In this document: positions 55,036 through 63,840 of the stretch, piece by piece
Position numbering within the stretch: position 1 is the stretch's first letter
How the letters are laid out: each line of letters starts with the position of its first letter
DNA from: CAXXOK01 sp963664595
Lineage (GTDB): Bacteria > Bacillota > Clostridia > Christensenellales > Aristaeellaceae
Reading direction: 5' to 3'
DNA: 64,000 nucleotides
Assembly (NCBI GenBank): GCA_963664595.2
Contig: CAXXOK010000004.1
Coordinates: 181,105-245,104, forward strand
Made by a program: the position numbers and the translations under genes
Notes under the pieces: generated by a model
Database searches by the model: none
What the model was told of the DNA's origin: nothing
What the model saw: only the letters and a program-made list of their open reading frames with translations

Positions 55036-57204
55036 TTACCTGCCGTCGCGGCGCGGGGGACGGCGGCGCGGAGGAACACCGTTGCCGCCGGCATCACGGG
55101 CGCCGGTGGTCGGAGCCTTGGAATAGGTCATGTCGTTGCGGATCAGGTTGACGCGGCCCTGGCTGTCGATCTCGTTGACCTTAACCTCGATCTCGTCGCC
55201 GATGTTCATGACATCTTCAACCTTTTCCACGCGGTGGTCGGCCATCTTGGAGATATGTAGCATGCCGTCCTTGCCGCCCGTCAGCTCAATAAACGCGCCG
55301 AAGTTCATAATGCGCACAACCTTGCCCAGGTATACATCGCCGACTTCCACATCCTTGGCAATGCCTTCGATAATCTTGCGGGCCTTGGCGGCGGCATCGC
55401 CGTCCGGGGTTGCGATGTACACGCGGCCGTCGTCCTCGATGTCGATCTTGACGCCGGTTTCGGCAATGATCTTGTTGATCATCTTTCCGCCCGGCCCAAT
55501 GACCTCGCGGATCTTTTCGGGGTTGATGGTGAAGCGCACAATCTTGGGCGCATACTTGCTCATGGTTTCACGCGGCTTGGCGAGCACATCCAGCATCTTC
55601 TGCAAAATGTGCAGGCGGCCGATACGGGCCTGGGAAAGCGCACTGTCCAGAATCACGCGGTCGATCCCGGCGATCTTGATATCCATCTGGATGGCGGTGA
55701 TGCCCTTCACGGTACCGGCGACCTTAAAGTCCATATCTCCGAGGAAATCCTCAAGGCCTTGAATATCGGTCAGCACGGCAACCTTGTCGCCTTCGGTATC
55801 CTTGATCAGGCCCATGGCTACACCGGCAACCGGCGCCTTGATCGGCACGCCCGCGTCCATCAGCGACAATGTGCTGCCGCAGACCGACGCCATGGAGCTG
55901 GAGCCGTTGGACCCCAGGATTTCGCTCACCAGGCGCAGTGCGTACGGGAAGGTATCCTCATCGGGGATCACAGGCAGCAATGCCCGCTCCGCCAGTGCGC
56001 CGTGGCCGATTTCGCGGCGGCCGGGGCTCTTCATACGGCCGGCCTCGCCGGTGGCATAGGGCGGCATATTATAGTGGTGCATGTAGCGTTTGAAATCCTC
56101 GGTGCCCAGTCCGTCCAGCATCTGCACTTCGCTCATGGAGCCCAGCGTGGTCACGGTCAAAGCCTGGGTCTCGCCACGGGTAAACACGGCGCTGCCGTGC
56201 GTGCGCGGCAGGGGGCCCACCTCGCACCAGATGGGACGCACATCGGTCAGGCCGCGGCCGTCGGGGCGCAGGCCGTTGTCCAAAATCTTGCGGCGCATAA
56301 TTTCCTTGTTCAGGTAATACAGCGCGTCCGTCACTTCGCCCAGGCGGCCTTCAAACTGCTCGGTGAAGTGCTCAATCACTTCCATCTTCACCTGCGCCTC
56401 GCGCTCCTGGCGCTCGCTGCGCACGGTGGTCTCAAAGGTCCACACGGCCTTATCATAAGCAAACTCGCGCACGGCGTGCTTGATATCGTCGCCGGTCACT
56501 ACGAGCGTAACTTCGCTCTTCTCTTTGCCGATCTCAGCCTGAATGCCTTCGATAAAGGCGACGATCTTTTTGATCTCCTCGTGGGCGGTCATGATCGCGG
56601 CCAGCATATCCTCTTCGGATACTTCGTTGGCGCTCGCTTCCACCATCAGCACGGCGTCCTTGGTGCCGCTCACGGTTACATGCATGGTGCTTGCTTCACG
56701 CTGGGCTTCGTTGGGGTTGACCACATACTCACCGTTCACCTGGCCTACCACTACGGTGCCGGTGGGGCCGTTCCACGGAATGTTGCTCACGCTGAGCGCG
56801 GCGGAAGAGCCGATCATCGCGGGGATTTCCGGGGGGATGTCCTTATCCACAGACAGCACTGTGGCGACAACCTGCACATCATTGCGCATGCCCTTGGGAA
56901 ACAGCGGACGCAGGGGACGGTCAATCAGCCTGCAGGTCAGGGTTGCTTTTTCGGTGGGGCGGCCTTCACGCTTGATGAATCCGCCGGGAATTTTACCCAC
57001 CGCGTATTGTTTTTCTTCAAAGTCAACGGCCAGGGGGAAGAAATCAACGCCCTCCCGCGCGGTTTCGGACATGGTGGCGTTCACCATGACCACGGTATCG
57101 CCGTAGCGCACAAACGCGCTGCCTGCCGCCTGCTGGGCGTATTTGCCAAATTCAATCGTCAGCTCACGTCCGGCCAGTTCCATTGTAAAGTTTTTGCTCT
57201 CCAT
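55036..57204 (-). CDS. pnp: Polyribonucleotide nucleotidyltransferase (PNPase)
   Basis: A 722-aa phosphorolytic 3'-5' exoribonuclease. Two RNase PH domains (about residues 10-220 and 310-540) have GGFIKREGRPTEKATLTCRL and RTHGSAVFTRGETQAL. The KH domain carries EVIGPGGKMINKI (about 560-620) and the S1 domain has GKVVRIMNFGAFIEL (about 625-695). The C-terminal tail is Arg/Pro-rich (PPRRRPPRRDGR), probably a protein- or RNA-binding arm. GAGGAG precedes the ATG. It follows rpsO, the classic order. Confidence 0.98.
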   Translation of the reverse strand: MESKNFTMELAGRELTIEFGKYAQQAAGSAFVRYGDTVVMVNATMSETAREGVDFFPLAVDFEEKQYAVGKIPGGFIKREGRPTEKATLTCRLIDRPLRPLFPKGMRNDVQVVATVLSVDKDIPPEIPAMIGSSAALSVSNIPWNGPTGTVVVGQVNGEYVVNPNEAQREASTMHVTVSGTKDAVLMVEASANEVSEEDMLAAIMTAHEEIKKIVAFIEGIQAEIGKEKSEVTLVVTGDDIKHAVREFAYDKAVWTFETTVRSERQEREAQVKMEVIEHFTEQFEGRLGEVTDALYYLNKEIMRRKILDNGLRPDGRGLTDVRPIWCEVGPLPRTHGSAVFTRGETQALTVTTLGSMSEVQMLDGLGTEDFKRYMHHYNMPPYATGEAGRMKSPGRREIGHGALAERALLPVIPDEDTFPYALRLVSEILGSNGSSSMASVCGSTLSLMDAGVPIKAPVAGVAMGLIKDTEGDKVAVLTDIQGLEDFLGDMDFKVAGTVKGITAIQMDIKIAGIDRVILDSALSQARIGRLHILQKMLDVLAKPRETMSKYAPKIVRFTINPEKIREVIGPGGKMINKIIAETGVKIDIEDDGRVYIATPDGDAAAKARKIIEGIAKDVEVGDVYLGKVVRIMNFGAFIELTGGKDGMLHISKMADHRVEKVEDVMNIGDEIEVKVNEIDSQGRVNLIRNDMTYSKAPTTGARDAGGNGVPPRRRPPRRDGR

Positions 57205-57260
57205 TATTTACTTCTCCTCTTCCTGCTGACGGGCCTCGTTGCCCGCAGCGACATCTGTTT

Positions 57261-57284
57261 CAAAAAAGCGGCTCCGCCTTTTTG
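57261..57284 (-). terminator. Hairpin in the rpsO-pnp spacer
   Basis: On the minus strand AAAAAGGCGGAGCCGCTTTTTTG forms a stem with one mismatch and a T-tract. It lies 57 bp before pnp, downstream of a possible pnp promoter. It could be a leaky rpsO terminator or an attenuator of pnp. Confidence 0.6.
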
Positions 57285-57373
57285 ATATTGCACTCCGGGA
57301 ATGCTGTCTGCGCTGCCCGGATGCAAGGTGCATAGGTTGCGTACTGTCCGTTTCAGGCAGAAAGGCGGATATC

Positions 57374-57404
57374 ATTATATCTACACCGATCTGTGCCCTG
57401 TGAA
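57374..57404 (-). promoter_or_regulatory. Possible pnp promoter
   Basis: On the minus strand a perfect TATAAT (57374-57379) with TTCACA 19 bp upstream (57399-57404); the spacer is longer than ideal. The transcript would have a leader of about 160 nt containing the hairpin at 57261-57284. Confidence 0.5.
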
Positions 57405-57489
57405 ACGTTTTCGCCGCATTTACAAAATGACCGCGTATCGGCGTGTATCACACAATCCGCCGGAATACGCGGCCCTTTGATGCCAAAGT

Positions 57490-57743
57490 TTACTTTCTCA
57501 GTCCCAGTCGAGCAATCAGTTCACGGTAACGCTCGATGTCGGTCTTCTTGAGATAGTTGAGCAGCCCTCTGCGCTTACCTACCATCAGGAGCAATCCTCT
57601 GCGGGAGTGATGATCCTTCTTGTTGATCTTCAGGTGCTCGTTGAGGTGGTTGATCCGCTCCGTCAGAATTGCGACCTGCACTTCGGGGAGCCGGTATCGC
57701 CTTCATGCCGGGCGTAGGTTTCGATGGTCTTCTGCTTGTCCAT
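57490..57743 (-). CDS. rpsO: 30S ribosomal protein S15 (single-base frameshift in this sequence)
   Basis: S15 binds 16S rRNA and bridges to the 50S subunit. The start MDKQKTIETYARHEGDTGSP (from the ATG at 57743, AAGGAGG upstream) and the rest EVQVAILTERINHL...GLRK are in different frames. They rejoin perfectly if one C is restored in the run at 57685-57688 (plus-strand GGGG). The corrected product is 84 aa, close to the usual 88-89. S15 is a core ribosomal protein with no known programmed frameshift, so a sequencing or assembly error at this homopolymer is by far the best explanation. Confidence 0.95.
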
Positions 57744-57845
57744 GGTTTGGTTGCCTCCTTGAATTCGCTAATCGCCGCGCACATAGTCCGTCGTTGGCAG
57801 TCGTACGTCTGCGCACACGGTTCTCATGCTTTACGCACATTTGTT

Positions 57846-57874
57846 ATTGTAACACGGGGGTAAAGTTTTGTAAA
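57846..57874 (-). promoter_or_regulatory. Promoter of rpsO
   Basis: On the minus strand TTTACA (57869-57874), a 17-bp spacer and TACAAT (57846-57851), about 103 bp upstream of the S15 start and just downstream of ribF. Confidence 0.8.
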
Positions 57875-57886
57875 CCGCATTTTACG

Positions 57887-58462
57887 TTATTCTTCGCCGT
57901 TTTGCGCCTGATACGGATGCCCCAGCAGCTTTTCCGCCTCCGCCAGATCGCCCTCGGCCAGCAGCTTGCGGATGCGGGTGGAACTGACCGCCGCGCCGTC
58001 CACGCGCACCTCCGGCACAACGACGGTTTGAAAATTCTCCGCCGCGCCCAGCGCCTTGAGCAGATCGGGCGTACCTGCGCCATGCCTGCCGAAGTGGTAG
58101 TTGAACCCGACCACGATCGCTTTGGGGTGCCACCGCGCGATCATCATCTCCACAAAGGTTTCGGGGGCGATATCACGCACCGCCTGCGTAAACGGCGTAA
58201 CGCATACCACATCCGCGCCCATTTCCTGCATCAATTGCAGGCGCTGCTTAGGTGTGGTAAGCATCTGCGGCGCCATGGCCGGTGCGATCAGGCTGAGGGG
58301 ATGGCGGTCGAACGTCATCACCACCATGGGAACGTTCCACGTGTCCGCCAGCTCGCGCGCTTTTTTTATCAGCGCCTGATGGCCCAGGTGCACGCCGTCG
58401 AACATCCCCAGTACCAGCACCGATGCTTCCGTTTGAATGCTGTCGTCAGCACAAGTCCGCAT
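57887..58462 (-). CDS. FAD synthetase (adenylyltransferase) domain protein, lacking the riboflavin kinase domain
   Basis: A 191-aa protein matching only the N-terminal half of bifunctional RibF (normally about 300 aa). The nucleotidyltransferase motif is GMFDGVHLGHQALI (residues 19-32). VGFNYHFGRHGAGTPDLL and the ISSTRIRxLL-type motif (VSSTRIRKLLAEGDL) follow. Translation stops just after LLGHPYQ, exactly where the flavokinase domain normally begins, and no kinase sequence follows in any frame. It would convert FMN to FAD, but FMN must come from another enzyme. It occupies the usual ribF slot, 12 bp after truB. Confidence 0.88.
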   Translation of the reverse strand: MRTCADDSIQTEASVLVLGMFDGVHLGHQALIKKARELADTWNVPMVVMTFDRHPLSLIAPAMAPQMLTTPKQRLQLMQEMGADVVCVTPFTQAVRDIAPETFVEMMIARWHPKAIVVGFNYHFGRHGAGTPDLLKALGAAENFQTVVVPEVRVDGAAVSSTRIRKLLAEGDLAEAEKLLGHPYQAQNGEE

Positions 58463-58474
58463 GAAAACCTCCGT

Positions 58475-59398
58475 TTATTCGCCTAACCAGGTAGACGGTT
58501 CTAAGGTTTGGTTTCGCACGCACGCCACGGCGGCGGTTTTCCCGCCTACGCGCAGCTGTATGCGGCTGCCCTGCGCCACCCCTGTCAGCGATGGAAATGC
58601 GGCAAGCGGCAGCGGCACGCCGTTTTGAAACGGCTTGTACAGCCTTTCCGGCACCTCCGCCTGCGGCAGGTGTGAAAGCGCATCCTCCAGCGGCACCAGC
58701 AGCGATTGCAGGCCGCCCCCATTTGCCGCATCGGCGATTTCCTCCAAAGTATATGCGGTATCCAGTGTAAAGATACCGGACGCCGTGCGCAGCAAAAACC
58801 GCATGTGCGCCGGGCAGCCCAGTTTTTCGCCGATGTCCCGGCACAGGGTGCGCACATAAAAGCCTTTGGAGCAGCGGATGTGGATCAGTGCTCCCTCCCG
58901 CGGCATCATGTGCAGGAGCTCAGCCGAAAACAGGGTCATGGCGCGGGGTTCACGCTCCACAGTTTTACCCTCGCGTGCCAGATCATACAGGCGCTTTCCG
59001 TTGTGCTTCAAAGCGGAGTACATCGGCGGCAGCTGGAGCATTTCCCCCGGCAGCGTATTAAGCAGCGCGCGGATCTCCTGCTCGGTTGGCACCGTCCCGC
59101 CTGTCTCCGTTACGATCCCCTGCGCGTCCTGCGTATCGGTGGCCGCGCCGAAGGCAATCTCGGCGATATATGCCTTCTGATTGTTTTGCAAATCGTCAAA
59201 CAGACGGGCCGCCTTGCCGATCATCAACGGCAGTACGCCCGCCGCCTCAGGATCCAGCGTGCCCGCGTGGCCAATTTTCGCTCCCTGCAGCTGTCTGCGC
59301 ACCAAGGCTACAACCCTTGCCGAGGTCATCCCCGGAGGCTTCAGCACGTTGAGAAAACCGCAGTAGGAGAGCGTATGTTCTTCAGCGCGCAAGGGCAT
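58475..59398 (-). CDS. truB: tRNA pseudouridine-55 synthase
   Basis: Isomerises U55 in the T-loop of tRNAs; 307 aa. The catalytic aspartate is Asp49 in GHAGTLDPEAAGVLP. The start FLNVLKPPGMTS and the later CSKGFYVRTLCRDIGEKLG are diagnostic. A C-terminal PUA-like tail (about residues 245-307) is present. The first ATG overlaps nrnA by 17 bp; no better start is visible. Confidence 0.96.
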   Translation of the reverse strand: MPLRAEEHTLSYCGFLNVLKPPGMTSARVVALVRRQLQGAKIGHAGTLDPEAAGVLPLMIGKAARLFDDLQNNQKAYIAEIAFGAATDTQDAQGIVTETGGTVPTEQEIRALLNTLPGEMLQLPPMYSALKHNGKRLYDLAREGKTVEREPRAMTLFSAELLHMMPREGALIHIRCSKGFYVRTLCRDIGEKLGCPAHMRFLLRTASGIFTLDTAYTLEEIADAANGGGLQSLLVPLEDALSHLPQAEVPERLYKPFQNGVPLPLAAFPSLTGVAQGSRIQLRVGGKTAAVACVRNQTLEPSTWLGE

Positions 59399-60383
59399 CC
59401 GCCTCCGCGCATGCTTTCACCAGCTCGGCCTCCATCGTATCGGCGGCCTGTGTCAGCGGCATATACAGGGTGCACCCGGCCGCCAGCCGGTGGCCGCCTC
59501 CATCATGCAGCATGGCGACCTCATCCACACGGTAAGGCGGCAGCGCGCGCAGCGAGCATTTTACGCGGCCTTCTCCCGCTTCCCGCACCAGATAGGCCAG
59601 CCGGACCCCCTTGGTGTTGATGGCGTAATTCACAATTCCCTCGCAATGCTCCCCCTTGGGATCGATCGCCTGCAGGGTATCGTAATCAATCGTCATTCCC
59701 GCCACCTTACCCCCCGCCGCAAAGCGGAACGTAGGCAGCGCTTTGCCAAGCAGCGCGATATGCTCCCGCTCCTTACGCAAAAACAACAGCCGTGAATAGT
59801 GGCTGATGTCAAGACCCGCCTCCATCAGCTCCGCCATGATGCGAAACGAGTTGGCGTCGGTATTCTGAAACTGAAAATTACCCGTATCAGTCGAAAGACC
59901 GATGTACAGGTTGGTCGCTTCATCCTTTTGCAGGGAGAGCCCCCGCGCTTTGAAAAGCTCAAAAACAACCGAAGCGGAGGACGGGGCGTCCGCTTCGATG
60001 ATATTGATTTCAGCGAAACCGGGATTGGTTTCATGGTGGTCGATCTGTGCGGTGACCGGCGCTTTGTTAAACAGCGTTACCGCCTGCCCCATCCGCTCGA
60101 TGGTGCTCACATCCACGGCTACCGCCAGCGTGTGATCGCAGATTGTAATGGAGGCAATGTCACGGATTGTTTCAAAGCCCGGTAAAAAGTTCAGCCGTTC
60201 CGGCGGGCGGGCATCCAGCACAACCTGCACGGGTTTTCCCAGCCGTTTCACCAGGCTTTGCAGCGCCAGGGAGCTGCCCAGCGTGTCGCCGTCCGGGTCG
60301 ATATGCGGAAAGATGCACACCTGGTGCGCATCTTCCATCGCAGCAAACAGCCGGTCCATCGCTTCGCGGCTATTCGTCTTCAT
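59382..60383 (-). CDS. nrnA: DHH/DHHA1 phosphoesterase NrnA (nanoRNase/pAp phosphatase)
   Basis: A 333-aa manganese phosphoesterase that degrades short RNA oligonucleotides and dephosphorylates pAp. Motifs are CIFPHIDPDGDTLGSSLAL (residues 22-40), AVAVDVS, the DHH motif in QIDHHETNPGF, and LSTDTGNFQF. The DHHA1 domain ends with MLHDGGGHRLAAG, the substrate-binding GGGH loop. The ATG at 60383 overlaps rbfA by 14 bp. It is in the infB-rbfA-nrnA-truB order seen across Bacillota. Confidence 0.94.
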   Translation of the reverse strand: MKTNSREAMDRLFAAMEDAHQVCIFPHIDPDGDTLGSSLALQSLVKRLGKPVQVVLDARPPERLNFLPGFETIRDIASITICDHTLAVAVDVSTIERMGQAVTLFNKAPVTAQIDHHETNPGFAEINIIEADAPSSASVVFELFKARGLSLQKDEATNLYIGLSTDTGNFQFQNTDANSFRIMAELMEAGLDISHYSRLLFLRKEREHIALLGKALPTFRFAAGGKVAGMTIDYDTLQAIDPKGEHCEGIVNYAINTKGVRLAYLVREAGEGRVKCSLRALPPYRVDEVAMLHDGGGHRLAAGCTLYMPLTQAADTMEAELVKACAEADALAR

Positions 60384-60735
60384 GAGGGCCTTCCTCCGCC
60401 TGCACTTTTCTGAGCACATCGGCAATATGAATGCCGTACTCAATATTATTGTCCGGCTCAAACAGGATCTCCGGCGCGTAGCGGATGATCATCCGCTTGC
60501 CGAGGCTTTTGCGGACAAAGCCCGCTGCCTTTTTCAGAGCTTCCATCATGGGCGCGCGGTTTTCCCCATCCAGAATGCTGATATAGATTTTGGCATAGCG
60601 CAAATCACGCGTCACATCCGCCCGGGTTACGCTGAACGTACCGCAGATTCGCGGGTCGTGCAGCTCTTCCCGGAGGATGGCGTCCACATGGCGCTTTACC
60701 TCTTCGTTGATCCGGTCGATGCGTTGATTGTTCAA
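60370..60735 (-). CDS. rbfA: Ribosome-binding factor A
   Basis: A 121-aa KH-like 30S maturation factor. Characteristic stretches are RIDRINEEVKRHVDAILREE, DPRICGTFSVTRADVTRDLRYAKIYIS and LGKRMIIRYAPEILFEPDNNIEYG. Size is normal. It lies 11 bp after infB, and its 3' end overlaps nrnA by 14 bp. Confidence 0.96.
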   Translation of the reverse strand: MNNQRIDRINEEVKRHVDAILREELHDPRICGTFSVTRADVTRDLRYAKIYISILDGENRAPMMEALKKAAGFVRKSLGKRMIIRYAPEILFEPDNNIEYGIHIADVLRKVQAEEGPHEDE

Positions 60736-60746
60736 AGCCTGTTACC

Positions 60747-63700
60747 TCATCGCTCGATTTCTTCCATGATGAAGCACTCGATGATGTCGCCTTCCTTGAT
60801 ATCGTTATATCCATCCAGGCTCGCGCCGCACTCAAAGCCCTGCGACACTTCCTTAGCGTCGTCCTTGAAGCGCTTGAGGGAAGACAGCTTTCCTTCGAAT
60901 ACCACCACGTTGTCACGCAGCAGGCGAACCTGCGCGTTGCGCTGTAGTTTGCCATCGGTCACATAGCAGCCGGCAATGGTGCCCGCGCCCGTGATGCGGA
61001 ACACATTGCGTATTTCCGCCTGGCCAAGGAAGGTTTCCTTGAATTCAGGTGCCAGCAGACCCTTCATGGCCTTTTCCACATCCTCGATCGCCTGATAGAT
61101 GATGCGGTACAGCCGGATGTCCACGCCTTCCTTCTCGGCAGTGACGCGGGCATTGTTATCCGGACGGATGTTGAAGCCGATGATGATGGCTTCAAACGCG
61201 GAGGCAAGGTTGACGTCGTCCTTGGTTACGGCGCCGACACCGGCATGCAGCACGCGCACCTTCACCTGATCGTTGGACAGCTTTTCCAGCGCCTGCTTGA
61301 CGGCCTCCACCGAGCCCTGCACATCGGCCTTGATAATAATGTTCAGATTGACGATCTTACCCTGATCGATCTGGGTAAACAGGTTATCCAGCGTAACCTT
61401 CTGGGAGGTGGCGGCACGGGCAGCCTTGAGCTTGTCCATGCGCTCCTGCACCACCTGACGGCCCAGATGGTCGTCGGTAACGGCCATCATATCGTCGCCT
61501 GCCGTGGGAACCTCGGAGAAGCCCATCACTTCCACCGGCATGGAGGGACCTGCTTCGTCCACCCGCTCGCCGCGGTCGTTGATCATGGCGCGTACGCGGC
61601 CGCTGGCCGTGCCTACAACCACATTGTCGCCCACATGCAGCGTGCCGTTGCGCAGCAGCACCGTTGCCAGAGGTCCGCGTGCCTTGTCCAGCTTGGCCTC
61701 AATGATCACGCCCTTGGCCATACGGTCCGGGTTGGCGCGCAGTTGGAGCATATCCGCCTGCAGGAGGATCATCTCCAGCAGGGTATCCACGCCTTCGCCC
61801 GTGACGGCGCTGACGGGCACCATGATGGTTTCGCCGCCCCATTCCTCGGGCACGAGGTTGTATTGCGTCAAATCCTGTTTGATACGTTCGGGGTTGGCGG
61901 TTTCCTTGTCCATCTTGTTGATGGCTATGATAATCGGCACATCCGACGCCTTGGCGTGGTTGATGGATTCAACGGTCTGCGGCATCACGCCGTCATCCGC
62001 CGCCACCACCAGCACGGCGATATCCGTGGACTGTGTGCCGCGGGCGCGCATGGCGGTAAAGGCTTCGTGGCCGGGGGTATCCAGGAAGGTAATCATGTTT
62101 CCGTTCAAATCCACGGTATACGCGCCGATATGCTGTGTAATGCCGCCCGCCTCGCCCTGGGTAACCTTGGTATTGCGGATGTAGTCCAGCAGTGATGTTT
62201 TGCCGTGATCCACGTGGCCCATGATGGTGATCACCGGCGGGCGCGGCTGCAAATCCTCTTCCGCGTCTTCCACATCGGTTTCGGTCAGTGCATCCTCGGC
62301 GGTGCGGTCCAGCTTCATTTCCAGATCCACGCCGAATTCCGTGCAGACCAAGCTCGCGGTATCGTAATCCAGCTCCGAGTTGATGTTGGCCATCACACCC
62401 AGCAGCAGAAGCTTTTTGAGGATATCGCCGGCGGGCTTGCCGATGCGCTCGGTCAGATCCTTTACGGTGATGGCTTCCGTGTTCATCATCGCCTTTTCAA
62501 TTTTGATCGGCGCCATCAGCTGCTGAAGGCTGGGTTTTTTAGACCGCGAGCGGCGGCCGCCGCGGATGATATCGTCTTCCATACCGACGACGGACGATTG
62601 CCGGGCCATGTGTTTGCGGTTTTTATTGGTTCTTTCCGCATCACGGCGTTTATTAACATAGCTTTTCTTATTCGGGTCGTAATTGCTGACGCGCTCCTTA
62701 CCGGCGGCAGGTGCCAACTCCGTTGTTTTGGCAGCGCGCGCGGGCACAGGAGGACGACCAGGGGCTCCGGCCGGACGGTTAAACGCGCCCTGCGGACCCG
62801 CGGGACGGCCATACGGGCCACCCTGACCCTGCTGCGGACCTGCCGGACGGCCAAACGGACGCTGCTGCGGGTTCGCCGGACGGCCGTACGGGCCCTGCTG
62901 GGCATTTGCCGGATTCGCCGGACGGCCATACGGGCCCTGCGGATTCGCCGGGCGGCCGTACGGGCCCTGCTGGGCATTTGCCGGATTCGCCGGACGGCCA
63001 TACGGGCCCTGCGGATTCGCCGGACGGCCATACGGACGCTGCGGGTTCGCCGGATTTGCCGGACGGCCATACGGGCCCTGCTGGGTGTTCGCCGGGTTTG
63101 CCGGGCGGCCATACGGGCGCTGCGGGTTCGCCGGGCGGCCGTACGCGCCCTGCGCGTTGGGCTGCGCCGCGGGTGCCGTGGGTATTGCCTGGCGCGCTGC
63201 GGGCTGCGGCCTGGGCTGCGCTGCCTGCGGGGGAGGCGTAACCTCCGCCTTGGCTTCCGCTTTGGCTTCTGTATTCTCAATGGCGGCTTTCCCCTCTACG
63301 GGTTCTGCCTTTGCTTCACTCTTTGTTTCGGCCTTTGCCTCGGCTTTGGAAACCGGCTTTTCAACAGCCGGAGCCGTTTCCGCGACCGGTTCTGCCTTTG
63401 CCTGTGGCTTGGGCGTTTCCACTGCGGGCTGTTTCGGCGCTTCAGCAACGGCCTGCGGTGCTTCCGCGGCCTGTGCCTTGGGCTTCTCCGCCGCAGGTTC
63501 TGCTTGCGCGGGCTTTGCCTCGGCGGTTTTGCCTTCGGCAGGCTTGCTCTCCGCGGGCTTTGCCTGCACAGGCTTTTCCTCCGCTGCCCTTTGAGCGGCT
63601 TCATCCTCGGTATCCGGCATGGTATATGCCTTTGTATGTGCCTGTGCCAGGCGTTCCTGTTCCGCCTGCATTTCTTCTTCCCTGCGAATCTCTTCTTCAC

Positions 63701-63839
63701 GCACATACTGATTTTCCATTTTCCGCAGTACATGCATCAATACATCCGTGCCCTTGCGGACATCCGCAACGCTTTCCATTACGGATTCCGAGCTTTGGAG
63801 AAGATCCTTGGTTGCATCTTTCAGATTGGTTTTGGTCAT
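60747..63839 (-). CDS. infB: Translation initiation factor IF-2 with long repetitive N-terminus
   Basis: The GTPase that positions fMet-tRNA; about 1030 aa. The G domain begins near residue 535 (ITIMGHVDHGKTSLLDYI), with FLDTPGHEAFTAMRARG and NKMDKE. IF2 C-terminal domains and the family tail (GDIIECFIMEEIER) are complete. The first 500 residues are low-complexity: a charged helix (about 1-75), then an Ala/Lys/Glu/Pro-rich stretch, then about ten tandem YGRPANP units (about 63150-62790), then a basic segment and an IF2-N domain (SLQQLMAPIKIEKA, IGKPAGDILKKLL). The start at 63839 follows the upstream TAA by one base; an alternative ATG at 63875 has GGAAG nearby. The G domain is unaffected by the choice. 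Confidence 0.93.
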   Translation of the reverse strand: MTKTNLKDATKDLLQSSESVMESVADVRKGTDVLMHVLRKMENQYVREEEIRREEEMQAEQERLAQAHTKAYTMPDTEDEAAQRAAEEKPVQAKPAESKPAEGKTAEAKPAQAEPAAEKPKAQAAEAPQAVAEAPKQPAVETPKPQAKAEPVAETAPAVEKPVSKAEAKAETKSEAKAEPVEGKAAIENTEAKAEAKAEVTPPPQAAQPRPQPAARQAIPTAPAAQPNAQGAYGRPANPQRPYGRPANPANTQQGPYGRPANPANPQRPYGRPANPQGPYGRPANPANAQQGPYGRPANPQGPYGRPANPANAQQGPYGRPANPQQRPFGRPAGPQQGQGGPYGRPAGPQGAFNRPAGAPGRPPVPARAAKTTELAPAAGKERVSNYDPNKKSYVNKRRDAERTNKNRKHMARQSSVVGMEDDIIRGGRRSRSKKPSLQQLMAPIKIEKAMMNTEAITVKDLTERIGKPAGDILKKLLLLGVMANINSELDYDTASLVCTEFGVDLEMKLDRTAEDALTETDVEDAEEDLQPRPPVITIMGHVDHGKTSLLDYIRNTKVTQGEAGGITQHIGAYTVDLNGNMITFLDTPGHEAFTAMRARGTQSTDIAVLVVAADDGVMPQTVESINHAKASDVPIIIAINKMDKETANPERIKQDLTQYNLVPEEWGGETIMVPVSAVTGEGVDTLLEMILLQADMLQLRANPDRMAKGVIIEAKLDKARGPLATVLLRNGTLHVGDNVVVGTASGRVRAMINDRGERVDEAGPSMPVEVMGFSEVPTAGDDMMAVTDDHLGRQVVQERMDKLKAARAATSQKVTLDNLFTQIDQGKIVNLNIIIKADVQGSVEAVKQALEKLSNDQVKVRVLHAGVGAVTKDDVNLASAFEAIIIGFNIRPDNNARVTAEKEGVDIRLYRIIYQAIEDVEKAMKGLLAPEFKETFLGQAEIRNVFRITGAGTIAGCYVTDGKLQRNAQVRLLRDNVVVFEGKLSSLKRFKDDAKEVSQGFECGASLDGYNDIKEGDIIECFIMEEIER
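62785..63160 (-). repeat. In-frame tandem repeat in infB
   Basis: About ten copies of a unit encoding YGRPANP with spacers QR, QG, ANAQQG or ANPQR, degenerating at the 3' side to FGRPAGP and FNRPAG. The DNA copies are near-identical, which suggests recent expansion and possible length variation. Confidence 0.85.
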
Positions 63840-63840
63840 T

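Noticed and set aside
57490..57743. Programmed frameshift in rpsO
   Set aside because: No slippery heptamer or stimulatory structure is apparent and S15 has no known recoding; a lost base in a homopolymer explains it.
62785..63160. Regularly spaced direct repeats resembling a CRISPR array
   Set aside because: The repeats are in frame in infB, are short, and are separated by other copies of the same motif rather than by unique spacers; no cas genes are nearby.
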